A DNA stretch of 17,179 nt from Elusimicrobia bacterium CG06_land_8_20_14_3_00_38_11 (GCA_002780205.1 PEVQ01000085.1:1-17179); one strand, 5' to 3'. Positions 1-6,507 are shown, numbered from the stretch's first letter. The notes: generated by a model not told the origin, from the letters alone. Numbers and translations are program-made.

Positions 1-214
1 AAAAAATAAAAATCACTTGAAAATTCCATAAAAAGATGTAAAATCATAATGCCAGCATCTTGCAATCATTGTTGCATTTTAGTTTCGCGCTGATTTCTCC
101 ATATTCGAACGGAATGTGTTCAAAAAATAATTGAGCAAACATAAAAGGAAAATATGGGGCATTAACAAGCATTCCAATTTTTGCATAGTGAACATTATAT
201 CAGGAGAGAAAATT

Positions 215-1039
215 ATGGTTAAAAGATTTTTGTTATTTATTTCTGCAGTTTTATTGTATGGGTGTTCTACAATACCTAAATATGTGAGGAACAATCCAAA
301 CAGTTTTCAGAGAGTGGCAAGAATTGGTGTTTTTATGAAAGAAGATGAGAACCACAATGTTGTGATTGATGAAATAACGAAAAATTATCCTGCAGAACGG
401 GCAGGTTTAGTTAAAGGCGATATGTTAGAAAGCATAGATGATAAAATTATTAAAACTCCTGGTGATGTTCAAAGATATGTAGAAGGAAAATCTGCGGAAG
501 ATATATTAAAAATTAGAATTCAAAGAGATAATAAAATTAGACAGATAGAACTTAAACCCAAGGAAACATGGTTTTTAAAAACATTTTATAGAATAGGGAA
601 AATACTTGAAAGTAGGAAAAAAGTTTCATTAGTCGTAGTTGTATTGGAGCCAAAGAACCCAGGTGCGTCTGCCGTCTCTGCCATATTTGATAGGGAAATA
701 CCTAATATAGAAGAATGGAAGAATAGTACGAAAATCACTTTATATACCGAATATGAAAATAAGTTGCTTAACTGGTTTAGTAATCATAAAGATTTTTGTT
801 TAGTTGACAGGCAACGCATAGATGATATATTGAAAGAATTAAAATACAATGCTTCGGGTATTATGTCAAGTGAGATACAAAATAAGTTGGGAGAGATATT
901 GGGCGTGACACATTTTCTTTACATAGATCTTTGTAGATATTATGATGGTGGTGTTGGTGTCGATATTGTAAATCAGAGATTAATTGAAGTAGAAACAGGG
1001 AGAGTATTGGAAAATATAGAAATTAAAACGAAGTCATAG
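215..1039 (+). CDS. PDZ + CsgG-like lipoprotein
   Basis: Predicted lipid-anchored envelope protein of 274 residues; no specific function assigned. Residues 1-17 form a lipoprotein signal peptide (charged MVKRF, hydrophobic core, lipobox L-Y-G-C with the acylated Cys at 17; Tyr at -2 is unusual). Residues about 36-115 read as a PDZ domain, including PAERAGLVKGDMLESIDD and the following beta strands. Residues about 135-270 resemble the CsgG/LpoB-type envelope fold: LVDRQRIDDILKEL, then KLGEILGVTHFLYIDL, then RLIEVETGRVLE. The ATG at 215 is preferred over an in-frame TTG at 131 because AGGAGAG lies 7 bases upstream and the signal peptide starts there. Codons are more AT-rich (ata, aga, tta) than in genes after 2056. 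The domain calls come from motif reading; the PDZ + CsgG combination is the notable point. Confidence 0.75.
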   Translation: MVKRFLLFISAVLLYGCSTIPKYVRNNPNSFQRVARIGVFMKEDENHNVVIDEITKNYPAERAGLVKGDMLESIDDKIIKTPGDVQRYVEGKSAEDILKIRIQRDNKIRQIELKPKETWFLKTFYRIGKILESRKKVSLVVVVLEPKNPGASAVSAIFDREIPNIEEWKNSTKITLYTEYENKLLNWFSNHKDFCLVDRQRIDDILKELKYNASGIMSSEIQNKLGEILGVTHFLYIDLCRYYDGGVGVDIVNQRLIEVETGRVLENIEIKTKS

Positions 1040-1125
1040 AATAAATAATAAGCGTACTGTGGAAAATTACAAAGACAGAATAAATATTGCGCATTGTAAT
1101 CATATTTCTCACAAAGTATCTTTTT

Positions 1126-1740
1126 ATGAAAAACAAAATTAGTTGTCCAGATATCTGCCCGAATTGTAAAGAAGCAATCCTTAAACCTCACTTGAAGAAA
1201 GGATTGAATATTATTTTTGTCGGTTTCAATTCTACGCAGGAAGCAATAGAATTGGGTGGTTTTTTTAAAAGAAGAAACGGAACACATCTTTTTTGGGAAG
1301 AACTTTGTGAGGCTGGTATTACGGATAAAGTGATTTCTCAAGATGAAGCATATGACTACGGAATCGGCTGCACAGATATATTTAAATGTGCAGCCGGAAC
1401 TATAGTCAAAAAATTTCAGAAAAAGATAAAAGGAATATCTCGTGAGACTGGATTATCAACAAGGGAAATATATAAACGAGGGGCGATATCTATAAAAAAG
1501 GGAATATCTACTTACTCTCCAAAGATAGCCTGTCTACTTGGGATTTATGTTTGGAAATGGTTTAACGGTATATATTCTTTACGGAAAACCCCCATTGAAC
1601 CCAAATTTGGTTGGCAGAAAAATAGAATAGGAAACACCAAAATATTTCTCTGTGCTTTCCCTGCATACGCAATATCTCCGCCATATAATAGAAAAGAAGC
1701 TTGTATAAATTTACTAAAGAAACTATCAAAAGTGAAATAA
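1126..1740 (+). CDS. Mug/TDG-like uracil-DNA glycosylase
   Basis: Probable mismatch-specific uracil/thymine DNA glycosylase of the Mug/TDG branch of the UDG superfamily, which removes U or T opposite G in base-excision repair. It has 204 residues from the ATG. Residues 26-35 (GLNIIFVGFN) match the family's motif 1, normally VGINPG, but the residues after Asn35 are STQEA instead of PG. The segment FWEELCEAGITD (57-68) and GIGCTDIFK (79-87) are typical of Mug. Near the C-terminus CAFPAYAISPPYN sits where motif 2 is expected. The N-terminus has C7-x3-C11-x2-C14, which could bind metal or a cluster. A TTG 13 codons upstream is an alternative start. A weak promoter TTGTAA-17-TATCTT ends 3 bases before the ATG. 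Codon use matches the preceding gene, not those downstream. Confidence 0.7.
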   Translation: MKNKISCPDICPNCKEAILKPHLKKGLNIIFVGFNSTQEAIELGGFFKRRNGTHLFWEELCEAGITDKVISQDEAYDYGIGCTDIFKCAAGTIVKKFQKKIKGISRETGLSTREIYKRGAISIKKGISTYSPKIACLLGIYVWKWFNGIYSLRKTPIEPKFGWQKNRIGNTKIFLCAFPAYAISPPYNRKEACINLLKKLSKVK

Positions 1741-1861
1741 ATAACAGTAGTTGATAACTCCATCTTTTAACATTTTTGACAGTAATCATTTTGAAATAAA
1801 TTTGCCACAATATCTTTTAAAATCTACAGTAATCAAAAATCAAAAAAGGTTTTGAGATTGC

Positions 1862-1894
1862 TTTAGCGAGATTCCTCGCTTCGCTCGGAATGAC
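1862..1894 (+). repeat. intergenic hairpin repeat with CGCTTCGCTC
   Basis: The stretch reads tttagcgagattcctcg followed by cttcgctcggaatgaca. It contains GCGAG and CTCG arms and the 10-mer CGCTTCGCTC at 1877-1886. The same 10-mer occurs reverse-complemented at 15331-15340 inside tpiA. From memory, this wording recurs between genes in many bacterial genomes, but no search was run. The rest of the gene-free stretch 1741-2055 holds the structured element at 1906-2026 and the cysE promoter; 1741-1860 shows only AT-rich sequence. Confidence 0.5.
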
Positions 1895-1905
1895 AGATGA
1901 GAGAC

Positions 1906-2026
1906 TTGCAATAACAGATTAAAAATCCTCAACAGATGGTCGTGGACATCGCCAGAGGCCCACGACACGCCAGAGGCAGTCGCATAAATGCGACCGCTAC
2001 AATGTCGGGGATTTTTTTTATTGCAA
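1906..2026. repeat. nested inverted-repeat element, possible terminator
   Basis: A 121-bp structure with paired ends. TTGCAATAA (1906-1914) is complementary to TTATTGCAA (2018-2026). Inside it, 1921-1934 (AAAAATCCTCAACA) pairs with 2003-2016 (TGTCGGGGATTTTT) with one mismatch and one G-U. Enclosed are a 7-bp stem GTCGTGG/CCACGAC (1939-1945/1960-1966) and a stem GTCGCA-taaa-TGCGAC (1979-1994). The 10-mer CGCCAGAGGC is present twice (1950-1959, 1968-1977). The right arm ends in T8 (2012-2019), so in RNA it could terminate transcription from the upstream gene. It could equally be a small non-autonomous mobile element. Its outer right arm contains the -35 box of the cysE promoter. Confidence 0.55.
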
Positions 2027-2049
2027 TTTTTTCCGAAATTTTGTAAAAT
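2021..2049 (+). promoter_or_regulatory. cysE promoter, leaderless type
   Basis: TTGCAA (2021-2026), a 17-base spacer, and TAAAAT (2044-2049) form a good sigma-70-type promoter. The -10 box ends 6 bases before the cysE ATG, so the expected transcription start coincides with the A of the start codon. There is no Shine-Dalgarno sequence, which fits a leaderless mRNA. Confidence 0.65.
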
Positions 2050-2055
2050 CTTGCT

Positions 2056-2799
2056 ATGTTTAGAAAACTAAAAGAAGATATTTCGGTTATTTTTGAGAAA
2101 GACCCTGCGGCAAAAAATATGGTTGAGGTGCTTTTGTGCTATCCCGGACTTCACGCTATGTGGTTTTACCGTATTTCAAACTGGTTTTACAGGCATAAAA
2201 GATTTACAGTTGCCCGTCTGATTTCCGAACTCGCGCGGTTTTTTACAGGCATTGAAATTCATCCGGGTTCAACAATCGGCAAAAGATTTTTTATTGACCA
2301 CGGGATGGGAGTTGTAATAGGCGAAACAACGGAAATCGGTGACGATGTTTTGATTTATCAAGGAGTTGTGCTTGGCGGGACTTCCATTAAAAAAGGGAAA
2401 AGGCATCCTACAATCGGAAATAATGTTACTATCGGAACCGGTTCGGCAGTGCTGGGACCTATAAAAATCGGCGATAATTCCCGTATAGGTGCCGGTTCTG
2501 TTGTCGTAACTGATGTACCGCCGGATTCAACTGCCGTTGGTATTCCCGCTCGTGTGGGCGTCGGTTTTTCACAGAAAGATATTGAAATGCTTGAGCACGG
2601 AAAACTTCCGGACCCGGTTGCAGATGCCATCAGATTCATCGTAAAAGGGCAGGAGAAAATAGAAGAGCGTCTTAAAAAAGTTGAAACGCTTGAAGGCATA
2701 ACTTCTGAGATAGATAAATATCTTGAAAAGAAAAAGAAAGAGATTGAAGAGGAATTTTTTACTCCTGAAGAGAAGTTTATTCACGGCAGCGGAATCTGA
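2056..2799 (+). CDS. cysE: serine O-acetyltransferase
   Basis: Transfers acetyl from acetyl-CoA to L-serine, giving O-acetylserine for cysteine synthesis in the cytoplasm. The protein has 247 residues. Residues 1-60 are the helical N-terminal region. Residues about 65-165 form the left-handed beta-helix of hexapeptide repeats (IEIHPGSTIG, then IGETTEIGDDVLIYQGVVLGGT, then HPTIGNNVTIGTGSAVLGPIKIGDNSRIGAGSVVV, seen in parts). Asp81-His82 in IDHGMG is the catalytic pair of the family. After residue about 185 comes a Lys/Glu-rich helix, probably a coiled coil, longer than the tail of short CysE proteins. The sequence does not show whether cysteine feedback is retained. It is the first gene after the repeat-rich gap and the first with the codon style of the rest of the window. 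Confidence 0.93.
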   Translation: MFRKLKEDISVIFEKDPAAKNMVEVLLCYPGLHAMWFYRISNWFYRHKRFTVARLISELARFFTGIEIHPGSTIGKRFFIDHGMGVVIGETTEIGDDVLIYQGVVLGGTSIKKGKRHPTIGNNVTIGTGSAVLGPIKIGDNSRIGAGSVVVTDVPPDSTAVGIPARVGVGFSQKDIEMLEHGKLPDPVADAIRFIVKGQEKIEERLKKVETLEGITSEIDKYLEKKKKEIEEEFFTPEEKFIHGSGI

Positions 2800-2828
2800 A
2801 AAACATACCAGCTGCTTACTAAAAAATC

Positions 2829-2852
2829 CAATTAGAGCAATTGCTCTAATTG
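2829..2852 (+). promoter_or_regulatory. 24-bp palindrome before nfnA (operator/extended -10)
   Basis: CAATTAGAGCAA followed by its exact reverse complement makes a perfect 24-bp palindrome ending 7 bases before the nfnA ATG. Its right half contains TG-C-TCTAAT, an extended -10-like box ending 9 bases before the ATG. A near copy sits at the same place before nnrD (6869-6892). It may be an operator overlapping a promoter, or a dispersed palindrome that carries a promoter. Confidence 0.55.
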
Positions 2853-2859
2853 AAAATTT

Positions 2860-3711
2860 ATGTATAATATCATAGAAAAATCAACACCTGCAAAAAATGT
2901 CAACAGGTTTGTAATAGAGACATCGGATATTGCAAAAAAAGCGCTTCCGGGACAATTTGTGATTTTGCGTCTTCACGAAAAAGGCGAGAGAATTCCGCTC
3001 ACAATTGCCGACGCAGACAAAGTCAAAGGCACAATAACGCTTTTTATTCAGGAAGTGGGCAAAACCACAATTGAAATGGGAAACCTTAAAAACGGAGATA
3101 CCATCCTTGATGTTGTCGGACCGCTTGGGATTCCATCTCATATTGAAAATTTCGGAACGGTGTTGTGCATTGCCGGCGGCGTCGGCGTTGCTGTAATTTA
3201 TCCGATTGCAAAAGCGCTCAAGGAAAAAGGCAATAAAATTATCAGTATCCTCGGCGCCCGGTCAAAAGATTTTATAATTCTTGAAAATGAAATAAAAAGT
3301 ATTTCAGATGAATTTTACATTGCGACCGACGACGGCAGTTATGGACAGAAAGGTTTTGTTTCCGATGTTTTGAAAAATCTACTCGCCACCCGTCACTCGC
3401 CAGTTGCTAACATTGTTTATGCAATAGGTCCTGTGCCGATGATGAAAGTTGTTTCTGAAATTACAAAACAGCATAACTTAAAGATCATCGTAAGTTTGAA
3501 TCCGGTAATGGTTGACGGAACCGGTATGTGCGGTGCCTGCCGTGTGTCCGTCGGCGGTATTACAAAATTCGCCTGTGTTGACGGCCCTGATTTTGACGGT
3601 CATTTAGTTGATTGGAAAGAACTAACTTGCCGGCTTTCATTATTCAAGCAAAAAGAAAAAGAATCATTAGACCATTATTGTAAATTAAAAAATCTGTGTA
3701 ATCGGTCTTAA
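2860..3711 (+). CDS. nfnA: NfnA/SudB FAD/NAD-binding subunit
   Basis: Small FNR-like subunit of the NADH-dependent ferredoxin:NADP oxidoreductase (NfnAB, also called sulfide dehydrogenase SudBA). It moves electrons between NAD(H), FAD and a [2Fe-2S] cluster. The protein has 283 residues. RIPLT (44-48) is the FAD-binding strand of the FNR fold. AGGVGVAVIYPIAKAL (105-120) is the NAD-binding loop. Cys224, Cys227 and Cys239 in GMCGACR and KFACVDGP bind the [2Fe-2S] cluster, whose fourth ligand in this family is an Asp. The usual end FDGHLVDW plus a short helix is present, then a tail NLCNRS (278-283) encoded by an intergenic-type repeat. The large subunit starts 26 bases downstream. A possible small repeat lies at residues 175-181. 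Motifs alone do not settle whether it works as Nfn or in sulfur metabolism. Confidence 0.88.
   Translation: MYNIIEKSTPAKNVNRFVIETSDIAKKALPGQFVILRLHEKGERIPLTIADADKVKGTITLFIQEVGKTTIEMGNLKNGDTILDVVGPLGIPSHIENFGTVLCIAGGVGVAVIYPIAKALKEKGNKIISILGARSKDFIILENEIKSISDEFYIATDDGSYGQKGFVSDVLKNLLATRHSPVANIVYAIGPVPMMKVVSEITKQHNLKIIVSLNPVMVDGTGMCGACRVSVGGITKFACVDGPDFDGHLVDWKELTCRLSLFKQKEKESLDHYCKLKNLCNRS
3381..3402 (+). repeat. ACTCGCCA direct repeat inside nfnA
   Basis: ACTCGCCA occurs at 3381-3388 and 3395-3402, separated by CCCGTC. It encodes part of the loop LLATRHSPVAN before the conserved IVYAIGPVPMMK. The wording resembles a common intergenic repeat, but the protein segment is about the length normal for the family. 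Insertion is therefore possible, not shown. Confidence 0.3.
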
Positions 3712-3730
3712 AAATCCGCGTAATCTGCGT
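3691..3730 (+). repeat. ATCTGnGTAATC dispersed repeat, copy 1
   Basis: Contains AATCTGTGTAATCGG, a short A-rich spacer, then ATCCGCGTAATCTGCGT. Two units of ATCyGyGTAATC are visible. It spans the nfnA stop codon (TAA at 3709-3711) and supplies the last six residues of NfnA. A second copy in the opposite orientation lies at 11399-11436. Confidence 0.65.
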
Positions 3731-3737
3731 TAGAAAA

Positions 3738-5141
3738 ATGGAAAAAATTTCCCGTCAGAAAATGCCGGTCCAGGATGCTAAAGAAAGAATAAAAAATTTT
3801 TCTTCCGTTGCACTCGGCTATTCGGAAGAACAGGCGGTCCTTGAAGCAAAAAGATGTATCCAATGCAAAAAACCAACCTGTGTAAATGGCTGTCCTGTCG
3901 AAATAAACATACCCGGTTTCATCAAAAAAATTGCCGAAAAAAAATTCCCCGAAGCGATAAAAATTCTTAAAAATAAAAATAATCTTCCTGCAATTTGTGG
4001 CCGCGTCTGTCCTCAGGAAACGCAGTGTGAAATAAAATGTGTTCTTGCAAAAAAAGGCGAGCCGGTAGCCATCGGGTGTCTTGAAAGATTTGCGGCTGAT
4101 TGGGAAATAACAAATAGTCCGAAGTCCGAAGCGACTGTGTCGAGTCCGAAGTCAGACAACGGAATAAAAATAGCGGTTGTAGGGTCTGGCCCTGCGGGTC
4201 TTACCTGTGCTGCGGATTTAGCAAAAATGGGGTATGATGTTATTATATTTGAATCTCTCCACGAAACCGGCGGTGTTTTAATGTATGGCATCCCCGAATT
4301 TCGTCTTCCGAAAAAAATTGTTAAAACCGAAATTGATTATATAAAATCGCTCGGGGTACGAATTAGTACAAATGTACTAATTGGGAAAACAAAAACGGTT
4401 CAGGAACTTTTTGATGAGGGATACAAAGCGATTTTCGTCGGCACGGGCGCCGGGTTGCCTCAATTTTTAGGAATCCCCGGCGAAAACCTCAACAGAATTT
4501 ATTCTGCAAACGAATTTTTGACAAGGGTAAATCTTATGAAGGCGTACAAATTTCCCGAATACGATACGCCGATTGATATCGGAAAAAGGGTTGCTGTCAT
4601 CGGTGCAGGAAATGTTGCAATGGACTCGGCAAGGGTTTCACTGCGACTGGGTGCGGATGAAGTGAAAATTGTTTACCGACGGACAGAGAAAGAAATGCCT
4701 GCCCGTCTGGAAGAAATTGAAAATGCGAAAGAAGAAGGAGTAAGGTTGCATTTGCTCACCGCTCCCGTAAGATTTATGGGCGACGAAAACAACAATGTTA
4801 CGGGGATGGAATGTATAAAAATGGAGTTAGGCGAGCCCGACTCTTCCGGAAGAAGAAGACCTGTCCCTATAAAAAATTCCGAATTCAAGTTTGATGTTGA
4901 TACGATTGTAATGGCAATCGGACAAAGTCCGAATCCGCTCCTTCCTAAAACAATCCAAGGACTTCAAGTCGGAAAACACGGCAATATTATTACCGACGAA
5001 AAAACCGGTGCGACCAGTATTCCCGGAATTTTTGCCGGTGGAGATATCGCAACCGGTGCATCAACCGTAATTGAAGCAATGGGCGCCGGCAAACGTGCCG
5101 CCCGCACAATTGACGAGTACATAAAAAATTTGAAAAAGTAG
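3738..5141 (+). CDS. nfnB: NfnB/SudA, GltA-like flavoprotein subunit
   Basis: Large subunit partner of NfnA. It belongs to the glutamate synthase small-chain (GltD) family and carries FAD, two [4Fe-4S] clusters and an NADP(H) site. The protein has 467 residues. The N-terminal cluster domain has Cys40, 43, 48, 52 (CIQCKKPTCVNGCP) and Cys87, 91, 97, 101 (CGRVCPQETQCEIKC). The FAD loop is IAVVGSGPAGL (145-155). The signature MYGIPEFRLPK follows. The NADPH loop is VAVIGAGNVAMDSAR, and GIFAGGDIATGASTVIEAMGAGKRAA is the FAD-closing motif near the end. Residues 127-140 (SPKSEATVSSPKSD) form a low-complexity linker between the cluster and FAD domains, encoded by a DNA repeat. With nfnA directly upstream, NfnAB is a better call than glutamate synthase beta: no large GltB subunit is present here. 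Confidence 0.88.
   Translation: MEKISRQKMPVQDAKERIKNFSSVALGYSEEQAVLEAKRCIQCKKPTCVNGCPVEINIPGFIKKIAEKKFPEAIKILKNKNNLPAICGRVCPQETQCEIKCVLAKKGEPVAIGCLERFAADWEITNSPKSEATVSSPKSDNGIKIAVVGSGPAGLTCAADLAKMGYDVIIFESLHETGGVLMYGIPEFRLPKKIVKTEIDYIKSLGVRISTNVLIGKTKTVQELFDEGYKAIFVGTGAGLPQFLGIPGENLNRIYSANEFLTRVNLMKAYKFPEYDTPIDIGKRVAVIGAGNVAMDSARVSLRLGADEVKIVYRRTEKEMPARLEEIENAKEEGVRLHLLTAPVRFMGDENNNVTGMECIKMELGEPDSSGRRRPVPIKNSEFKFDVDTIVMAIGQSPNPLLPKTIQGLQVGKHGNIITDEKTGATSIPGIFAGGDIATGASTVIEAMGAGKRAARTIDEYIKNLKK
4116..4156 (+). repeat. AGTCCGAAGTC repeats in the nfnB linker
   Basis: AGTCCGAAGTCCGAAG at 4116-4131 and AGTCCGAAGTC at 4143-4153 flank a small CGAC-tgt-GTCG hairpin. The segment is in frame and encodes a linker with two SPKS copies, a position where homologues tolerate length change. 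It looks like an intergenic-type repeat accepted into the protein. Confidence 0.55.
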
Positions 5142-5166
5142 AACTGTTCCATTTATTGTTGACAAA

Positions 5167-6489
5167 ATGACCACATTGAAAGATAAAAAACATTTCGCGG
5201 TTGCACTATGGTTATTTCTTTTTTCCGTTTCCGTTTTTCTTTCCTTTTCAATGGCTGACCCGGATTATTGGGGACATATAAAATTCGGGCAGACCATTTA
5301 TGAAACGAACAGTATTCCCAAAACCGACAATTTTTCTTATACTGCAAGTGGTCTTAAATGGCTCAATCACGAGTGGCTTTCAGAAGTCATATTCTGGATT
5401 TTTTATAAAAATTTTTCCGACTCCGGAATGATTTTTCTGCGATTAGTTGCCGGACTTTTTTTCTGTTTTTTTCTTTATAAAATCGTTAAAACTGAAAATC
5501 TTTCCGGTTCTGTCATTGCATATCTTTTAGTTCTTTTCACCGTTATGCCGTTCTGGCATTTCCGACCGCAGATTTTTACATTTTTATTTTTTGCAATTTT
5601 GATATATCTCCTTAAAATCAAAAAATTATTGTTTATTCCGATGCTTTTTATTTTTTGGGCCAACATTCACGGCGGATTTATCGCGGGTCTCGTTTATCTT
5701 TTTGTATTTGCAATTTTTTCATCTGAAAAAATAAAACTATTTTTATTTTTTATAGTTTCAGTTATAATAACTTTTCTTAACCCTTACGGTTTTGAGTTAT
5801 GGTTCGGCATTTTCAAGGCATTTTTCAATCCGTTGACGAGAAGTTATATTACCGACTGGCGGCCGCCTCATTTTTTTGATATTGATTTTGCAGGTTATTG
5901 GGGCTTGATTTCAATTTTCGCATATTTTACTGTAAAAAATATTAAAAAAATCCGCCTTGCCGAAATTATTTTGCCGGTTTTATTCCTTTTTTTGTCGTTC
6001 ACATCAATAAGACATATCCCGATTTTCGCTATCGTCTCTGCGCCGCTGCTCGGGAATTATTTTGCGAATTTACCGTCGAGGGTTTATTCAAAAGCGGTTC
6101 TCATAATTGCCGTTATTTTAACGTTCCTCGCCGTAAATTTTAAGCCAAAAATAAAACTGGAGGTTGATAAGTATGCGTATCCTGTTGGGGCAGTAGAGTA
6201 TCTTAAAAAAATAAATTTTTCCGGTAATGTTTTCTGCGAATTTGACTGGGGCGAGTACATTATATTTCATCTTTATCCGCAGGTAAAAATTTCGTTTGAC
6301 GGAAGATATGATACTGTTTACCCTGCTAATTTTATAAAAAACAGTTTTGAATTTTTGAATTCGTCAAAGGGTGTGCTTCCGAAAAATACGAATGCAGTTC
6401 TGGTTTATTCCAACAGAAGCATTCCTGTAAAATCGGCTTGGGAAAAAATTTATTCTGACGGCACCGCCGCACTTTACAAAATACGTTAG
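5167..6489 (+). CDS. GT-C-like polytopic membrane protein
   Basis: Integral membrane protein of 440 residues with about nine or ten hydrophobic segments, the first at about residues 11-28. Just after it comes DPDYWGHIKFGQ (31-42) and later LNHEWLSEV (65-73), the acidic/aromatic outer loop seen in GT-C-fold glycosyltransferase-like proteins that use lipid-linked sugar donors. FWANIHGGFIAG is a second conserved-looking stretch. The C-terminal part has DWGEYIIFHLYP and ISFDGRYDTVYP, probably a soluble domain outside the membrane. The substrate cannot be told. The ATG lies 25 bases after nfnB and has no Shine-Dalgarno sequence, so it may be read through from nfnAB. Its 3' end contains the acpS promoter. 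Family assignment is by motif resemblance and could be a related O-antigen-type enzyme. Confidence 0.6.
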   Translation: MTTLKDKKHFAVALWLFLFSVSVFLSFSMADPDYWGHIKFGQTIYETNSIPKTDNFSYTASGLKWLNHEWLSEVIFWIFYKNFSDSGMIFLRLVAGLFFCFFLYKIVKTENLSGSVIAYLLVLFTVMPFWHFRPQIFTFLFFAILIYLLKIKKLLFIPMLFIFWANIHGGFIAGLVYLFVFAIFSSEKIKLFLFFIVSVIITFLNPYGFELWFGIFKAFFNPLTRSYITDWRPPHFFDIDFAGYWGLISIFAYFTVKNIKKIRLAEIILPVLFLFLSFTSIRHIPIFAIVSAPLLGNYFANLPSRVYSKAVLIIAVILTFLAVNFKPKIKLEVDKYAYPVGAVEYLKKINFSGNVFCEFDWGEYIIFHLYPQVKISFDGRYDTVYPANFIKNSFEFLNSSKGVLPKNTNAVLVYSNRSIPVKSAWEKIYSDGTAALYKIR

Positions 6490-6501
6490 TTGTGGTATAA
6501 T
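6473..6501 (+). promoter_or_regulatory. acpS promoter, leaderless type
   Basis: TTTACA (6473-6478), a 17-base spacer and a perfect TATAAT (6496-6501). It starts inside the last codons of the upstream membrane protein gene. The -10 box ends 6 bases before the acpS ATG, with no Shine-Dalgarno sequence, predicting an mRNA starting at or next to the A of the start codon. Confidence 0.7.
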
Positions 6502-6507
6502 AAAAAT

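Noticed and set aside
131..214. 28-codon N-terminal extension of the lipoprotein from a TTG
   Set aside because: It would bury the signal peptide; the ATG at 215 has a good ribosome site and starts the lipoprotein signal.
2358..2699. Long minus-strand ORF opposite cysE
   Set aside because: It is a shadow of the GC-rich codon positions of cysE, with Ser/Pro-rich composition and no ribosome site or domain.
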